DNA of 64,000 nt from assembly GCA_907163375.1 (NCBI GenBank), contig CAJQUW010002215.1, positions 1,755,730 through 1,819,729 on the forward strand. The letters are read 5' to 3'. This document shows positions 10,112-21,929 of the stretch, one piece after another. The position numbers were made by a program, and so were the translations under genes. The DNA comes from Prostheceraeus crozeri (Eukaryota; Platyhelminthes; Polycladida; Euryleptidae). The first letter of the stretch is position 1; each line of letters begins with the position of its first letter. The notes beneath the pieces are model-generated. The model searched no databases. It was not told the DNA's origin and was given only the letters and a program-made list of their open reading frames with translations.

Positions 10112-13100
10112 GAGCTCCCCAGGGCTGCGAACGCAGGAGAGCGGAATAATGTCAGACAACTTCTAAAGGGTACAGGTGCTGAATCGCACACCGGCTAGTC
10201 CGCCCTTTGGAGATGACGTCAGCCGCGCGTGCGTGTCCGTCGCGACCATAGTGGACAGAACCGACTCTACCCACGACCCAACGAGAGCGCAGATGAGGCT
10301 TCCCGTCCACCAATAAGATGTCTCCAGTCTTCGGAATTTGCGAGTCTCTTAGCGTGCGCCGCCAATTTCTCAGAGCAGGAAGATATTCTCGGCGCCAGCG
10401 ATTCCACAGGTGCTCAGCAACTCGAAGTCGATGTCTCCAGCGATGACCAAGGCTCTCAGGGGGCAGTGAGGTGCTGTCGCTGATCGAACGGTCTGTTAGG
10501 GCCGGAGGCGGGCAGCCATACAGGAAGTGTGCAGGTGTGAGGGGCTCGTCACCCTCATCTTCATTGATGATGCACAGAGGGCGACGATTAATTCGCTCTG
10601 CGCATTCTGCTGCGACTGTCTGTAGTTCAATTAAGGAAAGAGAAGCACGAGAGAGTGTAGCGATGAGTGCTCTCTTCACTGCTCCTACCATCCTCTCCCA
10701 GAACCCGCCCCACCAAGGGGAACGAACTGGGATAAGAAACCATTCGACTTCACCTTTGACTGCTTTGAGTAGCGTACTAGCGTTCGCAAGCAGGTGAACG
10801 ATGTGCCGTTGTCACTGTAGAATGAGATAACTCGACCACGCAGAGCCATGAATCGGCGGATCGCGAGGGAGGTGTGGGTTTCATTTAGTGAGCTGACAAC
10901 TTCGAGGTGAACAGCGCGTGTCACCGCACACGTAAATAACAGTATCCACGCTTTGCCCTTTTCTCTTATGTATAGTGGACCACAGTGATCAATGCCAGTA
11001 CGTTCAAAAGCTCTAGCCTCTGTAGTTCTGAATTTGGGGACAGAACCTTCCGGAGTTCGGAAGGAGCGAGAATTAATTTTCTTACAAGGAATGCGGGCTC
11101 CCAATATCTTCTTGACGAGTTGACGGAGACGAGGCGTAACAAAGGATCGTGAGTATTCAGCGATTGTCGAGGTTGCACCTTGGTGAAACAGTCTGGCATG
11201 AATGTCTTTGACGAGGAGAGCAAACACAGACGACTCGGAGTCGATGAAGGGCAATGGATCCTCATTCGTGGGTAGGCGACTGAGTAGGGTTCCGTCGTCT
11301 CCTACGAACAGCTTGTATTTCGGATCATTCTTGGCTGGATCAATTCCGCGTTGAGAATCCTTGATCAGCACAGATGCAGCATGACGGATCTCAGTAGCGC
11401 ATAAGTCTAATGTCAGTCTTTCAGAAGTTGATGACTTTGCGTTCTTGACGAACCTGAGACTGTATGCGATCACTCGACAGGCCTTTCTCCATGATGACCA
11501 TCTACTCACAGGAAGACTAGGACTGTCACGAGAATGTGGCACAGTGCGAAGTGTGACGGCTCTCGGAGGAAGTTGTGGTGGGCCATTCCACCATAACGAA
11601 GAATTTGCAAGTTTATTAGCTGACATTCCAGGTATCGGTAGGTCTTCTGGATTGATCAAAGTATCGATGTGGTCCCAGGAGTCGATAGAAGTTCCTGCAC
11701 GAATCTCCTGCACTCTGTTTCGAACAAATAGATCACCTGAGTTGCTGCTAATCCACCCGAGCGTGATCATCGAATCAGAGAAGAATCGATAGGGCAACAG
11801 CTTTAGTTCAGGTACAGTGCTACGCACGTAATTGAAGATTCTGCAGCCTAACACGGCGGCCATGAGTTCGAGTCGCGGCAATGTCAACAGTTTTCTTTTC
11901 AACGGAGCGAGACGAGCGCGAGAGATCAATCTGGTTCCAGAAGTCGGACTATCGAGGTAAACGCACGCGGCGTAGGCCCTTTCGGAGGCGTCGACAAAGG
12001 TAAGGATGTGGCAGTTGGCAGTTATGGGGTTCGTCAATGTAATTCGTCGAGGACAGCTGATTGTAGCGATTTCTGGAAGTTCGATCAGGAGCGAGGCAGC
12101 GGATTGCGTAATAGGTGCAGGCAGCGGATCATCAATGTCTTCACTGGAACGCCGGGCGCTCTGAATCAGGAAGCGGAAGTTGATGCTCCACAGAGCGATC
12201 AAGCCGAGTGGATCAAACGTCTTGGCAGCTACAGAAAGGAGTTGAAGTCGAGTTATCACAGTGGCACTTGAGTAGGACTGAGTGTTGATAGAGAGTTTGT
12301 CAAGATTCAAATCCCAACGTAGTCCAAGGATCTTGACCTCGTCATTCTCGGGACACCAGGTTGGTTTTAGTACAGCTTCAGATGTTGCAAACTTTCTCAG
12401 TTTCATACCGGCCTTCTCAAACAGAGTCTCAGCACTATTTCGGAGATTTGACAGTTCTGTGGTTGAGTCAGCTCCGATCAGCAGGTCGTCGACATATAAT
12501 CCAGTGCTCAAGGACTGTGGTACTGAAGTCTCGGAGTTCAGGTGGTGCTTGATCACGTGGTTCAGGATCGCAGGAGCACAATTGAGACCGAAAGAGAGAC
12601 TGGTGAATCTATACGGTTTGCCAGACGGCAGGAGAATCTTGAGGAATGAGCGATCACGATTGTCGATACCGATAGTGAGGAAGGCTCTCTGAATGTCGGC
12701 AGTCATTGCACAATTATACAAACGGAATCGAAGTAGGACAGCGACCAAATCAAGGGAGACAGTAGGGCCTGGATGAAGCAGGCAGTTCAGACTGGAACCG
12801 TTCTGGCGCTTAGCCGAGGCATCAACAACGACACGGAGTTTCGAACCTTGGACAACTCCATGGTGAGGAATGTAGTTACCTCAACTTCGATCAGTAGGCT
12901 CAATAACGCCAAGGCTGATCCACTCACGAAAGACTTCGCGATATTCATCTTGCAAGTTGCTCGGCAAGCGGAAGAATTGTTTCAGACGTACACTTGCTTG
13001 GTCAGCATTCAGAGACGGTCGTTCGTCGTTGATCCACGGGAGTGAGACTTCATATCTTCCATTAGACCAATTCGGAGGTTTCAGCGAAACAGAGTTATCA

Positions 13101-15135
13101 GGAACTCTAACACCGACATGTTCAAGGTCCCACAGTTGACTCGGATCACAAAGATGTGGCGAAGACCTCAGAACAACAGTGCGTGCGATATTGACGAAGG
13201 TGGAGAAGTCATTGGAGTTCAAGCGTCCCGAGAGAACCCAGCGAAGACAGTGTTCCACGCACTCAGGCCACGCGTAATGATTGGTGGTACGGACAGAAAC
13301 AAAGCATGTAGGCAGTCAGCTCCTAACACAATGTCGATGGGCTGCGGTGCGCCTGTATATTTGTCAGCAAGAACGATCTTCCGAAAGTCAGCAGGGAGTT
13401 CGTTAGCGTCAATCTTGGACCCTGGCAAGGGACTGCAGATCTTCTCCGTGATCCAGCGCTTGCATAGGATCGATGTCGCGTCGCGTCGATTGCGTAACTG
13501 TAGTAGAATTCGTCGACGTTTCAGAAGAGAGCTTGTCTGACAACCGAAGCCCTCAATGACGAATGATTCCTGTTCGATAATTGGAGCCCTGATAGTTTCT
13601 GCGAGTCTCGCAGTGATGTAAGAGAATTCACTTGCGCCGTCGATGAGTACACGGGCAGTCAATTTGTCGCTGTGTGCCACCGAGGAAGCGCTGTCAGGCA
13701 GATTAACGTTGACCAGTGCCGTTTGTAAGATAACTCGCTGGAGTGAATGCTGGAGCCCTGCTGCACGTAGGTTGACAGCGCCCTGTGAGTGAATGTCCGT
13801 GCTAGGCGTGTTGCTAGCATGAGCAGGAGGACTCGCGTTGCTTGACTCAGCAGGTCGCAGATCACAATCATGAAGTGACGTGTGGTGACGTGAATTGCAG
13901 ACACGACAATTTACCCTTGAGGAACAGTTTGCACGTCGATGTCCTGTCCTGAGGCAATTGAGGCATAGACGCTGGGACTTGACAGCTTGCAGTCTTTCAG
14001 AGACAGGCAACTTGCCGATCGGGATCAGAATCTCTGAGTTGGCACCTGTACTGGCGGTAAGTGCATATGTAGTTGACCTTGTACGCTCGGCAGTAGCTGA
14101 TGATCGGGTGTGACGTGATCGGTCCTTTGAATGGTCAATGTTGAGAAGCTCTAAAGTTTCCACCTCAACTCGCACAAAGTCAAGAAGCTTTTGAAGATCG
14201 AAACGTTGTAGAGGATCAGGATTTCTTCGATTCCACTCCATTCTGACGTTAGGAGGGAGTTTCTGAAGAAGCAGGGGCGCCAACAGCATGTCGAATACGT
14301 TGGACGAGACGCCACCGCGCAGCTCGGTGATGAGTTGATCAATTTCTCTCAACGAAATCTCAAATGTGTCAGTTAGACGTCGAAATGCTCGAGAGTCACT
14401 GTCAGCAACAGGTGAAAAGGCTACCAGTCGATTTGCGTGGAGTCCAATCAAGAGGTTAGGGTTACCGAATCTTCTTTGTAGATCACTGACCGCTGGTGAA
14501 TAGTTTGCTGCTGTAGTGGCGATTCCCTTGACAGCATCGCTGGCAGGTCCACGCAAGCAGGATTTCAAATACATAAATTTGCGAACATTTGGAATGTCTG
14601 TGTCGTGGACTGCAGCCGCGAACTGGTCCCAAAATGACCTCCAACTCATGTGATCGCCGTCGAAAGTAGGCAGAGTCAGTTTTGGAAGCGAGATGTGATC
14701 GTGCGAATGAGTCGCAGAAGAAGTTTCACTCATCACGAGTTCCTGCTCAGAGTTACGGGACTGCTGATGTTCCTCCAGTTCTTGTAGTCGACACTTCGCC
14801 TGCAGGTAATGCGCCGTTGTACTCTTCCATCTTCTCAAATTCTGCTTCGATGTCCTCTTCTCTCTCACCTGAGAGTCGTTGGATGTACTCTTCGTCCAGT
14901 TCTCGAAGTCGGCTCATTGCGTCGTCTAGGACAAGAGTGGCACCGCGAATTTTGACTAAGTCTGCGTCGGAGTCAATCAGTTGCTCAACTTCTTGACGGG
15001 CACGAGTCACCGTTCGACGGCATACTGATCTTCTTGCTCTCAATATGTTTGTAGGTAGACTCATGTTGCTCAGTGTGCGAAAAGAATCAGAGTAGATGAA
15101 ACGAAGTACCGATATCGGCCTCACCGGACCAAAAT

Positions 15136-15367
15136 TGTGGAAAGTTAGCCCACTCTAAGAGGAGAGAAAAACAACCTCTCTATATCAGATCAAACTTTGT
15201 TGTGAAAGAAACATTAACATTGGAGATGAACGAGACAGTCTGACCTTTGACATAAGTCATTTCCGCATGTCACGAGGCAAGGAAATGGACGAGTCAACAG
15301 CAGAGAAAGTTATTTATCTTCTCTAGGATTACACTGACAAGCGAGCAAGCACATGTAATTGTTCACA
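15136..15367 (-). repeat. 5' LTR of the BEL/Pao element
   Basis: A 232-bp repeat without base substitutions relative to the copy at 9876-10111. Because the element is read on the minus strand this is its 5' LTR. The second ATTCT target copy follows at 15368-15372. Confidence 0.93.
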
Positions 15368-15372
15368 ATTCT

Positions 15373-16384
15373 GTTTGAATTATTGAAACACAGATAGTGA
15401 TGACCTCTCACTCATCCTATACTCGTCAACCTACCCATATGATAATTTCTGTTCTTTTTATTGTTCCATACTGTTTTGAAGAGATCTACCATTATCTCCG
15501 CCTCCAAATTATTACCTGTAAATCGATTTCTAATACGAAGTGAAGCAGTCGCTCTATGTGTGTTCGGTATCGTAATGCTATTTGTAATCTAACTGAACGC
15601 ATAATCGCATATTACTCGTATATGAACGCTTTCTAGCTGACACTTTACGGATCTAACCGCATGAAGGAATAGTTTGGTCGCAATGACTTTCTATATCATA
15701 TTGATCAATCAATAGTAGAAGTGAGTACATGTTTCACACTTTTCATGTCAGGGGAGTTCAGAAACAATGTCAGTCTTGTTTTAACTGCGATGCAAGTTCA
15801 TTGTTTATACTTACTTACAAGTGCGATTTTTCTGGTTAAAGTCGCCGTTGAGCGCAGTTAATGAAAACTGAGCAAAAACAAAGTGTGTAAAAACAGTGTG
15901 CAGTCAGAGAAAACTTCAACTGTCGGGTCAACAGTCTCTTCTACTGATACAGCTCTCTCCATCCTCCCCCGAAGAACGTGCGTGCGTCGCAATATCTTCA
16001 TACTTTTCGTGAATAATGAAATGCATATCCTCATCTCCTTTGATTCAGTTGTCAATCATCAAGTACTTTCAATGTCTGAATCTATTTACTTGGAAATCCT
16101 AACAGAGCACTTTAATCTTGGTGAAGACCAATTTTTGGATGATGAAGACAGTTATTTATTATTTTGTATTTTGGCATATTTCGCTGCTGCACCAATGCCA
16201 TTTTCAAGGGCAGTGACAATTTCAATCCTACAGAAATTTGGAGTGTTTAACATTATCCATTTGCTTTTGTTTTAATTGTCGGTGTGTCACCATTTGAATA
16301 ACAAAGTATTGGTTGGTTATCGTTTTTAGGAAAAAATATCACTGCTCGTGAAAATTGTACAAGTTTAGATAAAGCAGAAATACG
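15373..16384. other. intron sequence; one unassigned open stretch
   Basis: Contains an open stretch at 15883-16275 on the + strand whose second half reads SESIYLEILTEHFNLGEDQF. It has no recognised domain and is broken upstream. I treat it as chance or a worn repeat rather than a gene. Nothing else is seen. Confidence 0.35.
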
Positions 16385-16470
16385 CCATCGAGATTGAACA
16401 AGGTTTATTGTCTAACGAGGTTCAGAACGCATGACGTACCATCGGTAGCCATCCTCAGTGACAAATAGAA
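16385..16470 (-). repeat. possible Penelope terminal-repeat fragment with hammerhead-like motif
   Basis: On the minus strand it reads CTGAGGATGGCTACCGATGG, then CGTCATGCGTTC and later CAATAAACC. The layout CTGAnGA, then a small stem, then a purine-rich core, then AATAAA resembles the self-cleaving hammerhead motif of Penelope-type terminal repeats. The GAAA half of the core is not intact. Tentative. Confidence 0.25.
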
Positions 16471-16770
16471 TAAAGAATGTATACAAACAAAATGTAGGTT
16501 TGTTGTGGGTTCAAACAAAATGTAAATCATGAAAATAAATCTATATGCACACTGAAGCGCGTTTGACAATAAACTCTGTTCAATCTATATAAGTTTAATT
16601 TCGAAATACATCGTGTAAAAGTTGGATTTCCAAACATATAAAATGAGGCAATCGCAGACATATTCGGGAAAAAGAAATATTGATAGTTTGTAAACGTTAA
16701 GATTCACAACTTACAAATTAGTTTTTTCGTAACTATCAATACTTAGCTGATAGAGGCTTCGTATGAAATA

Positions 16771-16815
16771 CAGGGTGTGTCAAACGTAACCTGTCAGTCA
16801 AAACTGGGTCATTTT
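16771..16815 (+). repeat. solo DNA-transposon end-like sequence
   Basis: AGGGTGTGTCAAACGTAACC resembles the terminal inverted repeat AGGGTGAGTCAAAC of the element at 51851-53107. No inverted partner was found nearby, so it may be a truncated relative. Confidence 0.25.
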
Positions 16816-17199
16816 AAAAAAATATTTTAACTAAGTCAAATCTTAATACATTTCCTTAAGAGCCAATGTTTAAAGTGCTGACCGTTTCCGATAAACTTCT
16901 ATTTGCTTTGAATTACAGAATAGCACACTCGTCGACATAAGTCTACATGTATATCAATCATTGCACAATATTCACTTTACGTGAATCAGTTGTCGAATTT
17001 TCCTAGGTTTTGCCGTCTGAACTGATTTTTCAAAAAATCAGTGTACAGGAAAAAAGAAAGCTACGTCGGCTAGTGTGAGATCAGGGGAACGAAGAGAAAG
17101 TCCAATGGGAACAATTTGACCAATCCATCCGTTTGGAAAGTGACCATGAAGCAAAATTGCACGCAACGGTGGTGTGATGCTGTAGTGAACACGCATTAA

Positions 17200-18500
17200 T
17201 GGGCGAACAGTCTTGCTGGTCTGCTATTTTACTACTCAACGGGAGCAATTTCTGTTAGCATCAAGGATGCTAGAAATCGAAGAGATGTTTCCTCTTCGAT
17301 TCGTAGAGACCCGCCGGTTCCTAACTCCACCAGCCGTAATCAGCCTTTTTGAGGCGTTGTGTAAGCACTCTACCGAATCAAAGAAGCTGCTGCGTACTTC
17401 AACCGATTTGCGAAGGAGCATGACCAAAAGAAAGAATGCTTTTTGAACTTTTTAGCGGAAGTTCTGAAGCCCCTCGAAAGCTTTGAAAAAATGTTTTAGA
17501 AGAATGGCACGCACATCCATAGCTTAAATCCTCAGGTGAAGCACGTCATGAAGCAGTGGTTCCTTCGATTCTTTCAGCCAGATAAAGTCCCGAAGAAAAT
17601 GTGGGAAGTCGACGTCATGAATGAGTCCATTTGGCTGTCACCTTATCGGATGAGAATGGATGAACCTGCTAGACGACTCTTTGTAACTCTCTGTTGATGA
17701 TCAAAAATGTTGTGCTGAAGGATTTTTTCAAGCTGGATTATCCAAGTTGAGTTAATACCTCCCTTTTGAAAACAGGTTATTCCAAGCATGCCAAATCCTC
17801 GATCCTTCAAACCAATCGAATGGAAAGTGTTTTAGATAGATAAAGCGTCAAGCCAAACAACTTCCAAATGTTATTGAAAGTACCGATGTTGGAGCTTCCG
17901 TAGTCGAAATACGTATGCACTAAAAAAAATACGAACCCTGCAACAGACACATGCGTCTTGGATATCTGGTACTCAGTACGCCAACACCAAAGCAGCCCTC
18001 TGCTTTTGAAAATTGTGATGGCCGTGCTTGTGCTTCCGCATGGCCACGCCGAGGTTGAGCATGCATTTTCAAAGCCATGATATAATCAAAAAAAGAAATT
18101 TACTGGACCCTACAGCAGTTGAAGCTTTGATAGTCACTCACTGTTGTTTACGAGTGAAGAATTGGACTGCTGCGACTTTGCCGCCGACGAAGCATTTGAA
18201 GGATTTGTGTCTTCAAGCACATGCCAGCTAAAAAAAGAAAATTGCAAGGAGTGTCATTGCAGCAGAACAAAGGAATGAATTATTTGAACAAGTGGCAGCA
18301 GAGAAAAGGACCAATCAAAAGTTCATACCATTGGAGGAGAATGTGAAACAAAAAGAAAATGATTATGATGCACGTATAAAACTAATGCGAGAGTTACAGC
18401 AGAAGGTACAGCAAGATGAAGAGGAGCCGAACAATTTCAAGAAGCAGCAAGAAAGGGTATCAATGAAAGCTGCAGAATCTGTGCTCAAAAGAAAAGCGCT
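17200..18500 (+). pseudogene. hAT-superfamily transposase relic
   Basis: Fragments in changing frames resemble the C-terminal half of a hAT-type transposase: EAAAYFNRFAKEHDQKKECF and FLAEVLKPLESFEKMF (17380-17498), then an in-frame TAG, then QVKHVMKQWFLRFF and WEVDVMNESIWLSPYRMRM. Near 18030 comes the dimerisation signature LVLPHGHAEVEHAF, followed by LDPTAVEALIVTHCCL. From about 18240 a Lys/Glu-rich coiled-coil-like tail follows (KLMRELQQKVQQDEEEP), a layout I recall from hAT-like proteins in fish and invertebrates. Several stops and frame changes make it dead. Ends and target duplication were not found. Confidence 0.65.
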
Positions 18501-19010
18501 TGAATTTTTTTGCTTGAGTCTTTTTAAACAGACCAGTCTGTTTTGGTATTTTTTTTTTGGTCCTTTTTTAGGACAAAGCTGTTTCTATTCATTTTTTATA
18601 AGAGTCCAGTTTTTATCTGTGAGTGAAAATGTGTCAATCAGTTTGGTAGTCAGGCTGTCTAGTGCATCATTTTTTCTGAAATATCATTCCCATGAACAGC
18701 AAGCCTTCATTCGAATGATGCTTGTACATGTTAAAGTTGCTTTCATGATTCATGATGTGATATTAAATGCGTTTAAAAATATTCTGATTATCATAAATGA
18801 ATGTGCTAATATGTGGTAACAGAAACCAAATATTGAGGGAAGAGTCATATGCGAGGTAGGTGTAATCTAGGGGTGAAATTGACATTGAGCTTTTTGCATT
18901 TAGATAACTTGGCTTTTCATGATTCGAAAAAAGCATGAGGTCAGCAACAGGGCGCGTGCGGCCACGGACATCTAAGGGTATCACTGACCTGTTATTGTTC
19001 AGTTTCGTCT
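18501..19010. other. intron sequence, nothing recognised
   Basis: Spacer between the hAT relic and the Harbinger element. It includes a T-rich run near 18540-18600. No feature supported. Confidence 0.4.
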
Positions 19011-19233
19011 AGCTTGAAAAAACGCTTTACCGCTCACCGCGTCACCCTCAAATCCCCGTCTACCGCCGAGATACACCGCCAAGCCTTCCGTTCACCGCAA
19101 GACGGTTAAGCGGTAAAAAACAGGGGCAATCAATGACGTTTCCTTCACGTGCTGTCGGTGAAACGCTTAACGATGCGCTGAAGCATTCACATTCATTTCA
19201 CCATTGGTATTCAACGATGGCAGATTTGAGATT

Positions 19234-20479
19234 ATGATTGCTCTACCGATTGCGAAAAAATATTCAAAAAGAAGAAGACAATTTTGGGTGAGAGATGTAT
19301 TCTTAAGAAGAGAAGCTAGGAGAGTTCAGGTTGTTCATGGAATTACATGATGAAGATGAGGAACTTATCTTCAAATATACTAGAATGAGTCCTGACAAAT
19401 TTGATTTGCTTTTAAAGATTCTTGAAAAAGCCCCTATTCGTTCGGGTCCTAGAAAGTCCATTTCACCTGCGGAAAGACTGGCCGTAACGTTACGTTATCT
19501 ATCGACAGGCGACTCTCAACAAACAATCGCTATGAGCTACAGACTTGGTAGATCAACGGTGTGCTATATCATTCACGAAACTTGTGCCGCCATTTGGGAT
19601 AATCTTTGGATGCAATATCTCCCTCGAATATCAACAGAAGGTTTTTTAAAAAATTCTCGTGATTTCGAAGAAATGTGGAGTTTTCCTTTGTGTGTTGGAG
19701 CGATAGATGGTAAACATTGCTTGATACAATCGCCGAAATTAAGTGGAAGTGAATACTTTAATTACAAAAAGACATTTAGTATTGTCTTGTTGGCCATTGC
19801 TGATGCTAATTATTGTTTCTCAGTAATTGATGTAGGATCACCTGGTCGAATAAGTGATGGTGGTGTTCTAAAGAATTCCGAAATATATCAGGAATTGGAA
19901 GCCGACAGTTTTGGTCTGCCAGTTGATTCTGTTTCGCCGAAAACCAATGTTTCAACTCCTTATGTTATGGTAGGGGATGCAGCGTTCCCACTAAAGTGTT
20001 ACATGATGCGTCCTTTCCCCGGTTCCAACCTTGAGTTTGAAAAGTGTGTTTTTAACTATAGATTATCAAGAGCACGGCGTGTCGTCGAAAATACGTTTGG
20101 GATCTTGACATCAAGATGGCGCATATTCCGTCGTCCCATAATAACTTCTCCTGAAAATGCCGTGAATATTATTAAGGCAGCATGTGTCTTACATAACTTT
20201 TTGAAAAAGACTGACATTACTAATACAATGAAAACTCAATATTGTCCACCATATCTTGTGGACACTGAGAACAATGATGGTTCGACATGTGACGGGAATT
20301 GGAGAAATATTACTAAATTAGATACAAGTATGAAGCCGATAAAATAAACCCACAATCGATACAGTGAACCTGCAGTTGCTGTGCGGCAGAAATTTGCTTC
20401 CTACTTCACGAGTGACAATGGGAGTGTACCTTGGCAGAGATATCGTGTCATGCGAGGTTGTACACCGAACAGTATCTGA
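19234..20479 (+). pseudogene. PIF/Harbinger transposase (HARBI1-like), lightly damaged
   Basis: The family protein cuts and pastes the element. The long frame begins at ATG 19331 and gives 338 residues to a TAA at 20345. Visible are a helix-turn-helix-like part (ERLAVTLRYLSTGDSQQTIA), first Asp in LCVGAIDGKHCLI, second Asp in VGDAAFPLKCYMMRPFPG and the catalytic Glu in RARRVVENTFGILTSRWRIF. Homologous sequence continues on both sides. Upstream, ATG 19234 opens KRRRQFWVRDVFLRREA, which joins only after a one-base shift near 19318. Downstream, the same frame continues past the TAA with PAVAVRQKFASYF and VPWQRYRV to TGA at 20477. So one frameshift and one early stop are present, and the protein is probably inactive unless these are assembly errors. 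Confidence 0.85.
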
Positions 20480-20635
20480 AGTAAATGCATACAATTAATC
20501 ATACTACATAATAATTTATATTAAATGTTTGTTTTCTAGGCCCAGTCTATTTTCCAGTTTATTTTCTTCTTTAAAACATGAAAAATTCTATATATTACAC
20601 AAAATCAGTTCATTGCTTTACAAACAAATTCCAAT

Positions 20636-21265
20636 TCAACTGTCACTTCTGTGCTCTGCAACCGTCATCAATACGTCGAAAATTGTTTTTCTGGTATATA
20701 ATTGCTGCTGGGGTGACATTTCGCGCATTTCTGCGGTTATGTATTGGCCGAACGCTTCATGCACATCTTTCCCTTGGTTATTTTGAATTTCCTTCAACAT
20801 AGCTGCGTCAATAGGCGACATGCTTTTTTTATTGTCTTTCCTCCTTTTCTTATTCATTACTGTATTTGTATTTTCACTTTCAACGTCATATCCGTTGTCG
20901 TCAGATTCCTCGTTTTCACACTCGGATACCATGGTATTCGAAAGGGAGCAAAACGTTGTTCTTGTGCGAATTTGATCTTTTAAAAAACTCAATTGTTGGA
21001 AGTATGACCACTTCTCGAGTTTCGAGGCACCAGAACCACTACGACTTTGTTTGTCTTGCTCTTTCACCTTCTTCGTATACGTATCTCGCAAGTTCTTCCA
21101 TCTGCGTTTCACTTCTTTGATATCCAAATGCAAGGATTCGGCTATCGATTTCCAACTGTTTTCTTTTAAGAAAGAATCATGATAATGTTCCGACTTCACG
21201 TTGTACAAATGATCGTAGCCTCTGACCGCTTCTATGATATTTTCAGTTGTCACTTCACCCTCCAT
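20636..21265 (-). CDS. Harbinger accessory protein with MADF and BESS motifs
   Basis: 209 residues, apparently complete. Residues about 9-90 form a MADF (Myb/SANT-like) domain: IIEAVRGYDHLYNV, NSWKSIAESLHL and VKRRWKNLRDTYTKKVKEQ, with spaced Trp residues. A basic patch KKRRKDNKK around residue 140 could act as a nuclear localisation signal. The C-terminus has a BESS-like protein-interaction motif (HEAFGQYITAEMREMSPQQQ). In PIF/Harbinger elements the second protein binds the element ends and brings the transposase into the nucleus. It ends close to and faces the transposase gene. No damage is visible. Confidence 0.82.
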   Translation of the reverse strand: MEGEVTTENIIEAVRGYDHLYNVKSEHYHDSFLKENSWKSIAESLHLDIKEVKRRWKNLRDTYTKKVKEQDKQSRSGSGASKLEKWSYFQQLSFLKDQIRTRTTFCSLSNTMVSECENEESDDNGYDVESENTNTVMNKKRRKDNKKSMSPIDAAMLKEIQNNQGKDVHEAFGQYITAEMREMSPQQQLYTRKTIFDVLMTVAEHRSDS

Positions 21266-21492
21266 TGCCGCTGAGAAGTAGAATGAATTGCTAACCGCCA
21301 GCGACTAACAAAGCGGTGATATCGAACTACGATATTTTCCCTAAAGATCAGTGACATCAGTCATCGCTTATGCTTAATGTAAACATTGGAGCGGCAAATT
21401 TTCACCGTTCAACGCGGCGGTAACTTCATTGACAACAGTTAACAACAATGAAATCAAATAAACAATAGATCAAATTGCCATGCAAAAGATGT

Positions 21493-21565
21493 GCGGCTGG
21501 TAGGATTCGAACCTACGACCAAGGTTAACTAGACCTGTGCTCTAACCAACTGAGCTACGAGCCAC
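21493..21565 (-). tRNA. tRNA-like sequence, probably a tRNA-Thr(AGT) pseudogene or SINE head
   Basis: A 73-base minus-strand sequence with perfect pol III promoter boxes: TAGCTCAGTTGG (A box) and GGTTCGAATCC (B box). A D-arm (GCTC/GAGC) and T-arm (GTAGG/CCTAC) form. The acceptor stem pairs at 6 of 7 positions. The loop CTAGTTA would put AGT as anticodon (Thr), but the anticodon stem has a mismatch and base 37 is U rather than a purine. No CCA is encoded, as expected for eukaryotes. The damage and its place inside a transposon favour a pseudogene or a SINE start. Confidence 0.6.
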
Positions 21566-21777
21566 TTACGCGACTCTGTCAATTGGCAGGATCAAACCCT
21601 CACCACCACACATCAGTTGTCAAGGCAATAATAAGAGTGACGTCATAAAAATGGGTTAAACGACGTGCCGTTGCGGTGAGCGGCATCAATGTGAATCCGC
21701 CTTAAGAAGTCACACAAATGGATGAGTGTACTATTTAGTAGGCTAGAGTTTCGTTCGTTATCGGAATTAACCAGACA

Positions 21778-21929
21778 GTTATGGAGTTCAATCGATTGCG
21801 GATTGTTTTGAGGTTCTATTATGGTTTTATAGATAACGTACTTTTATTGGATTGTTATGGAGTTCTATCGATTGCGGATTGTTGATGAGATTCTCTTCTG
21901 GTTTTACAGATCCCGTACTTTTTAGATAT
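21778..21929. repeat. tandem repeat, two copies of 76 bp
   Basis: Copies at 21778-21853 and 21854-21929 share GTTATGGAGTTC, ATCGATTGCGGATTGTT and GGTTTTA. A partial third start (CCGGAGTTTG) follows. The copies differ by many substitutions, so this duplication is older than the one at 4212-4478. Confidence 0.8.

Larger units (their letters stand above)
9876..15367 (-). mobile_element. BEL/Pao LTR retrotransposon, complete with both LTRs, coding part broken
   Basis: A fossil 5.5-kb element of the BEL/Pao family, read on the minus strand. It lies between LTRs and a 5-bp target duplication ATTCT (9871-9875 and 15368-15372). Parts in order: gag-like region about 15.1-14.1 kb with the BEL motif LPTFDGDHMSWRSFW, CCHC zinc knuckles about 13.97-13.87 kb, protease about 13.6-13.3 kb, reverse transcriptase about 13.2-12.3 kb with YVDD, RNase H about 12.0-11.7 kb (FVDASERAYAACVYL), integrase about 11.3-10.4 kb, and the conserved BEL C-terminal domain about 10.3-10.15 kb. 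The coding part is broken in roughly three to four places. LTR identity points to a very recent insertion. It sits antisense in a PFKFB intron. Confidence 0.93.
19011..21702 (+). mobile_element. PIF/Harbinger DNA transposon, about 2.7 kb
   Basis: It carries the two genes typical of this superfamily in convergent order: a DDE transposase (+) and a MADF/BESS DNA-binding protein (-). The inverted core CCGCTCACCGC lies at 19030-19040 and, mirrored, at 21673-21683. The right end continues outwards to GGCGGATTCACATTG next to TTAA at about 21701-21706, fitting a TTA/TAA-type target. The outermost left 19 bases have diverged, so the left edge is approximate. Both flanks hold clusters of ACCGC or GCGGT (19030-19110 and 21280-21420), probably subterminal protein-binding repeats. 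A tRNA-like sequence lies inside the right flank. Confidence 0.8.

Noticed and set aside
10229-14996. Several long + strand open stretches across the BEL/Pao element
   Set aside because: They are antisense to the retroelement proteins and have no family resemblance.
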